In this document: piece after piece, positions 59,901-64,000 of the stretch
Position numbering within the stretch: position 1 is the stretch's first letter
How the letters are laid out: every line of letters begins with the position of its first letter
Assembly: GCA_023055505.1 (NCBI GenBank)
Contig: JALIRH010000043.1
Coordinates: 3,296,001-3,360,000, forward strand
Length of the DNA stretch: 64,000 bases
Direction of reading: 5' to 3'
From: Callipepla californica brunnescens
Lineage: Eukaryota; Chordata; Aves; Galliformes; Odontophoridae
Notes under the pieces: model-generated
Database searches by the model: none
The model's input: only the letters and a program-made list of their open reading frames with translations
What the model was told of the DNA's origin: nothing
Translations under genes and position numbers: made by a program

Positions 59901-62900
59901 GCCACCTCCTACTGACAAAGCTCCCTGCTGAATTTGCTGCGATGGCACCCACCAAACCTGCGCTGGGAAATAAAACAATTCTCCACCCTGCGATGCCCGA
60001 GGGTCCAAACCACAAAGACCACCTCTAAGAAGCGAGGCTCAGTGTCAGCCCCAGCTGAGTGCTCACACCCCACCCCACCCCACCCACACTGCCCCATGGT
60101 GGCCTCACACAACCACCCGGACAAAAGAGAAGGGGACCATCCGATGCCCTGACCTCTGTCCCGAGCCCTCTCAGCCTCCTGTGCTGCTCACATCCCCATG
60201 TGCCGTGGGTTCCGGGGCAGCCCACGTCCCGGCAGTGCAGAGCAGCCTGCCCACGGGGATGCTCCCCGCTCTCGCTGCTGTGTGTGGGCATGAATCCTGC
60301 TGCCCAGCCATGTGAGTTACTGCTGCTGCCTCTCAACCCCTGGTGCATTCCCAGCATCTCTCTCTGCTCTAGTGCTGCTGCTGGCCGTAATTTTCCATTC
60401 CTGTGTCCCTGCATTCCCGAGCCCTCGCTGCATCCCTGAGTTCTTTCCCTGCATTTCAGTGCCCCCACTGCTGCTCTCAAACTGCCCGTATTCCCAGCTT
60501 GGATCAATACCAATTTCTGCCACTTACTTGCCCACCTTTCAGCAAGCCCTTCTTTGTTCCGCATAGAAATAAAACAGTAACCGTATCTTGCCAGAAGAAT
60601 TACTTTTTACAAAACCCTCCCTTCCCCTCCTCTCCCTCTATTCTTCCTTCCCTTCTTCAGGAGCAATTTGACGTAATTTGCAACTGTCTAGCTGCAAATG
60701 AAAAGCGGCACAAAGCGCTTCTGCGAAACGTTGAAAAGCTGGCTGCTTTTCCCTCGAATTTCACTTAGCAAGAGGCTTTAACTTGGTGTGTGATCACCGC
60801 GTGTCGTTAATAACCTCTCCAGCTCCTTTCAGAGCTCGGCGAAGCGAAGGCGCAATCACGAATCAAAGGCACGGGTTATTGAGATATAATATCACTTCGC
60901 TGAGCTGGGGAGGAGCGTGCCAGGGAGCAGCGAGGAGGGGAAACGCTGCCAGGCTGCCTGGAAGCTGGAGGGGACAAGAAGAAGGAGCTTGCTTTTTTCT
61001 CTCTTCATTTCAGATCCGAAGATTCTGCTTCGGCTCAGCCTCCACGGGCTGCTTGCTTTTCTCCCCAAACCTTGCAGACTTTACCTTCGAAGCTCCATCG
61101 TTCCCTCCCCAAGGGAGCATCCTTACACTTGTTACTTGCAGACCTGGGCTGGCAGCAGTTCTGACGACAGCACGGGCGCTCTGTACCTCGGAACGCTTCC
61201 TGCAGTGCCCTCGAGGAAGGGGAGCGTGAACTGAAAATCTGGCTGCTTGTCCCAAACGAGCTATTTTAACACATTGGTTCTGTTTAGCTGCCACGTATTT
61301 AAAGATGAACAGAATAGAAATGGCAGTGCAAAGAGAATTCCATCCCCCAAAGGGAGAACTTGCCAGAAACACCAGAAAAGCCAACCAGAGGTTGGCTTTT
61401 CTGGTGTTTCTGGCAAGTTCTCCCTTTGGAGACCACGGTGGCTTCTCCTGATCCGTGCTGAAAACCGACAGCAAGCTCTGCAGTCCTAAGACAACAAAAC
61501 AAAAAGCCCACGCACTGAGATCCCAGAGCTGAGGTTCCTCTCTCCATCCTCCACCGGGGTCCTCACCGTTATTTTTTTGGTGAGAAGACGCTCAGGTCGA
61601 GCAGCTCACGTCCACGCTCAGCTTAAACCAGCACGGAGCTCAGCTTCGTTCTGGCCCCTTCTGCCTCCTCGTCCACAGGAGGAATCCCCAAGAGAGGGAC
61701 GAAATCTGCCAGCCTGCTCCAAATACATCTGCAGCTCAATCCCAAAGCTTAATTACAGCAACGCCGCTCGTTAACCGACTCGAGATTGACGCCTTTGGAA
61801 GCACTCAGCCAGCACACTGATCTCCCTTAGCAAAATCGGATCGCAGCATCCCAGACGAACCTCCATCCCACGAAGGGATGCTGACCACTGACAGCACAAC
61901 AGCACTGAGTGCAGCAGAACAGACTGAATGCACCGAGCCCTCAGGAGCTGCCAGGGTCCCTCTCACCCCGGGCAGGGACACGGCTGTCCCTTCTCCACCA
62001 TGTCACAGCACAGTGCCATGACTCATCACGGCTGCTCCTCCATCTATTCCTTACAGGCTGCCTGCTCTGCACGCAGCAGATTGCACGGAATTAACTCAAA
62101 TGGCAGCTGGGAATCCTGGCTATCTGCACTGTGCCCCTTGGCTGTCCTCACGTGACCTGAAGCAGCCAAGATTCTATCGAGTGGCCATCGAGAGGGGCAC
62201 GTTTTCCAGCCCTCTGATGCCAACACAGACCCCAGGAGAGCACAGATACATGAACAGGGAGATGTGTGCATGTGTGTGAAGGCCTACAGGGGAGCTGGGA
62301 GGGGGGAGGGGAGCTGTCTGGACCTGCATGGGTTAAAAAAGAAACGTTATGGCTAAGAATTTCTAACCCTTCTCCAGAGAGCCCTGGTTTACATTAATTA
62401 TCCTGCTGCCTCGAGCACTCGGGTCCTCCTGCGAGCTTCTGTCTACAAGTACCCAACCCCTCTACCTACTCAACCACCGATGAATCTTTCCAGCACGTTT
62501 GCTCAGCCCTCTCGGCACAGCGAGGGAATTGCCCAGCCAAAGCCCTCGCACCGCACAGAGCCACAAATGGCAGCGATTCAGAACTCACCAGCGGGTCCCA
62601 GGGAAGCAGAGGTTTACCTGCAGTGAGGGACCCGACACAAACACCCGCGAGCCCTACTGCGCTCTGCACCTGGGGGTACAGCTACGTCAGCAGGATTGGC
62701 TGCATCTCTGTAACTCACTGCTTTTCCAAACTGTGGGCCATGGTCTGAGAAGCTGCAGCCACTGCAGGAGAAGCTCCCACAGAGATCCACCCAACGAAGC
62801 ACCCAGGCATCTTAAAGGCTCCAGCACGCTGGGAGCGGCTGCACCAGCAAGTGCTGCACTCCTGGGAGAAAACGCTCCGGTGCCTTCTGCTGTGAGCCCT

Positions 62901-63312
62901 GCCAGCTTCCCAGTGTGGCCACTGTGCAGGCTGAGGACACGTGCCTCACCCCAAAAGCAACACGGCTCCCTAGTGACAGCTGGAGGTGCCACATCCCACC
63001 ACAGAGCTGAGGAGCAGCACAGAAACAGGGCCGGCAGGAGTCACACGGAGCAGCCTTCGCAGGGCAGCAGCTGGGCAAGGAGCAGCCCCGTGCTTGGGCT
63101 CCCACATCCCCGCGCCAACCCCCAAACCACACTCCTCTCCCCCCAGTCATCTTTCGTCCTTTCTCCCCCCCACACACCTCCCTGCTTTCAGCCCGTGGTG
63201 AGCAGCGGGCACAGCACACTGGGACTTACCCCTGGCAAAGTCTTCTGCTCATGCAGCGCTGTCTGGGCTTTGATGGCAGAGTCTCTGGCACAGTATGTGA
63301 GGAACGCACAAC
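42734..63312 (-). CDS. CELF5: CELF5, CUGBP Elav-like family member 5 (lacks first exons)
   Basis: A mainly neuronal RNA-binding protein that regulates alternative splicing through U/G-rich sites. Exons (minus): 63312-63230, 53610-53562, 48655-48527, 48099-48020, 47386-47240, 44820-44676, 44339-44193, 44039-43977, 43892-43809, 43097-42954, 42861-42734. These give 399 full codons including the stop, with agreeing phases; the sizes 83, 49, 80 and 144 nt are those of the CELF family. Content in order: end of RRM1 ([16 protein letters not shown]), [19 protein letters not shown]2 ([28 protein letters not shown]), the divergent linker ([38 protein letters not shown]), RRM3 ([29 protein letters not shown]), [10 protein letters not shown] end. 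The linker fits CELF5 better than CELF4 or CELF6. The remaining N-terminal exons are right of position 64000 or in unseen DNA. Confidence 0.95.
43317..43757. repeat. About 23-bp minisatellite in a CELF5 intron
   Basis: Around 19 copies of CCTTCCAGCACTGCCATATATCC, 20-24 bp each, with alternating endings (CACAT, ATATA, GGATTG). It ends about 50 bp from the exon at 43809. On the sense (minus) strand it reads GGATATATGGCAGTGCTGGA. Confidence 0.93.
44505..44600 (+). mobile_element. CR1 LINE 3'-terminal fragment
   Basis: GGTTGGACTCGACGATCTTT, then AAGATCTTTTCCAACCCGAG, is the conserved CR1 3' end. It lies antisense to CELF5, in the intron between the exons at 44339 and 44676. Confidence 0.85.
45296..45412. 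repeat. 18-bp minisatellite, about 6 copies
   Basis: Unit CACCAGGGTCAGTGTGCC, with CAGGATCAGCAT and CAGGATGAGCGT variants, in a CELF5 intron. Confidence 0.93.
45770..45930. repeat. Pyrimidine-rich CTCC/GTTC tandem repeat
   Basis: Repeats of the type CTCCTCTCCCAGTTC and CCCCTCCTGTTC, about 14-17 bp each, lie in a CELF5 intron. The strand asymmetry is strong: T/C on plus, A/G on the sense strand. Confidence 0.82.
47565..47722. repeat. (TCCA)n tetranucleotide microsatellite
   Basis: About 150 bp of CATC/TCCA repeats with CCCTCCAT interruptions, in a CELF5 intron. Confidence 0.96.
47843..47903. repeat. (CA)30 microsatellite
   Basis: About 60 bp of uninterrupted CA (GT on the CELF5 sense strand), 117 bp downstream of the donor of the exon at 48099-48020. 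Long UG repeats are binding sites for CELF proteins, so an autoregulatory role is possible (inference only). Confidence 0.95.
48985..49515. repeat. 17-bp minisatellite, about 31 copies
   Basis: Unit TCCATCCCTGCCCTGCC, with variants in CCTCCCC, CCTACC, CCTTTCC and CCGTCCC, in the CELF5 intron upstream of the RRM2 exon. The period is not a multiple of three, so the long open frame through it cycles through all three phases and is not coding. Confidence 0.96.
49976..50412. repeat. 19/20-bp minisatellite, about 22 copies
   Basis: Unit ACTGAGTTTGGGAAGGACCC. Shorter 19-bp copies lack one G, and TATGG, CCTACTG and CCATTG variants are mixed in. It lies in the same CELF5 intron, about 460 bp from the 17-bp array, with single-copy DNA between. 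Confidence 0.96.
51775..51885. repeat. 22-bp minisatellite, 4-5 copies
   Basis: Unit GGGGTGACTGCTATAGGGAATG with small differences (GTTACTGCTACAGGG), in the large CELF5 intron. Confidence 0.92.
52448..52466. repeat. Poly(G) run
   Basis: About 19 consecutive G residues on the plus strand, followed by AAGGGCAGAG. Such a run could form a quadruplex and is prone to length error in sequencing. Confidence 0.9.
58230..59355 (+). mobile_element. CR1 LINE, decayed, RT portion plus 3' end
   Basis: Plus strand, antisense to CELF5. Frame-broken reverse-transcriptase pieces can be read: [23 protein letters not shown] text (as [12 protein letters not shown]), [39 protein letters not shown] and [16 protein letters not shown], then SKGVPGS. 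The expected FDDTKL part is missing. The sequence resumes as CR1 3' UTR (GGAGGTGCTCAGGGCCAGGC, then TTGGAACTATCTGATCTCAG). At least one frameshift lies at 58680-58760. Confidence 0.87.
61347..61429. repeat. Perfect inverted repeat, 40-bp arms, 3-nt loop
   Basis: The left arm 61347-61386 starts CCAAAGGGAGAACTTGCCAG. The right arm 61390-61429 is its exact reverse complement. The loop is AGA (61387-61389). Pairing stops abruptly at both outer ends. Transcription of either strand would give an uninterrupted 40-bp hairpin. It lies in the large CELF5 intron. Confidence 0.97.
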
Positions 63313-64000
63313 CTGCAGCGGACACAGTAAGCACCAAGTTAAACGTGCACCTGCACAGACACACTAACACAGCACTTCTCGTGGGTAACAGCAGCTCACC
63401 AAGGTACCTGAGCTCTGCCCTGTGCCAGCAGAGCTGTGCTCCAAGTGTCCTGCTAAAGACGGAGCGCTCAAGACAGCCCTTACTGAGACCTGACTTCTTT
63501 GTTAGCGTCTCAGCAGAGGGAGAGGGGAAGGTTTGCTAATTACAGGAGCAAGTGTTATGAAATCTAGAGGTACTGCAGCCTCCAGGGAAAAAGGCAAAGA
63601 AATAACACGAAAGGTCTCTCAGCTGTCACCCGAGATCTGCTGAGCCCCGGGAAGGGAATCACGACAGTGTGAAACGGGCACTGAGTAAAGTAAGAAACAA
63701 CAGGAGAGCACAGTGCAGCCCAACACGGCCTGTGGGAGAAACAGCCCAAGAACAGAAGGGTGCCGGGACCAGAACAGCTCCTGCCACGAAGCAAAACAAG
63801 TCACAGGCAGAGCAAAAGCACCGGGGATTTTGGGCTGAGACAGAAGCATCACAACCCAGCCCCACGGAGCCCCAGAAGGATGCAGCCTGGCTTCCCTTCC
63901 ACACCTCCAGCGTGCACACACGGCTGCACACACCCAAGAGGGGAAACTGAGGGAAGAGCAAAGCACAACGCACTGACTGAGGAAGGGAGATGTAAAGCAC

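Larger units (their letters stand above)
53611..63229 (-). other. CELF5: Large CELF5 intron after the RRM1 exon
   Basis: A 9.6-kb intron with no exon I can support on either strand. Most open frames are short and unrelated to known proteins. It holds a decayed CR1 (58230-59355), a perfect palindrome (61347-61429), and AT-richer islands at about 56480-56560, 56740-56830, 60640-60770, 60825-60900 and 62330-62410 that stand out in otherwise GC-rich DNA. Confidence 0.8.

Overview
The window is nuclear DNA from a bird, most likely a galliform such as chicken, and probably from a gene-dense, GC-rich microchromosome (the content fits chicken chromosome 28, but that placement is from memory, not from a search). 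Signs of this are CR1 non-LTR retrotransposon fragments of avian type, very short C-rich introns, many GC-rich minisatellites, and vertebrate genes with GT-AG introns.

Layout. 1-5560: a large GC-rich minisatellite inside an intron of MPND. 5593-7749 (+): the 3' half of MPND, a JAMM/MPN-domain protein. 8007-20365 (-): SAFB2, complete, 21 coding exons, tail-to-tail with MPND. 20366-20939: a CpG-rich bidirectional promoter. 20940-33149 (+): SAFB, complete, 21 coding exons. 33822-35834 (-): MICOS13 (QIL1/C19orf70), complete, four exons. 35835-36234: a second head-to-head promoter. 36235-40376 (+): HSD11B1L, a short-chain dehydrogenase. 42734-63312 (-): CELF5, from RRM1 to the stop; its first exons lie beyond the right edge. 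The block SAFB2-SAFB-MICOS13-HSD11B1L has the same order and orientation as on human 19p13.3. MPND and CELF5 are also 19p13.3 genes but sit further away there.

The genes alternate head-to-head and tail-to-tail. Divergent pairs share CpG promoters. In two of the convergent pairs (MPND/SAFB2 and HSD11B1L/CELF5) the candidate poly(A) hexamers of the two strands overlap. SAFB and SAFB2 are paralogous nuclear matrix/RNA-binding proteins (SAP, acidic region, RRM, R/E-rich helix, glycine-rich tail). Exon-by-exon assembly gives an open frame of 914 residues for SAFB and 946 for SAFB2.

The most notable signals are these. (1) A 945-bp tract is identical in inverted orientation in SAFB2 (16004-16948) and SAFB (25114-26058), inside otherwise diverged paralogous sequence; this is the signature of recent gene conversion. 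(2) A perfect 40-bp inverted repeat with a 3-nt loop lies at 61347-61429 in a CELF5 intron. (3) MPND has an apparent one-base frame break at a C6 tract. (4) HSD11B1L exon 1 has no obvious splice donor. (5) Several tandem arrays have higher-order structure. I found no novel enzymatic or defence-like system; this is an ordinary vertebrate gene neighbourhood with unusual repeat and conversion features.
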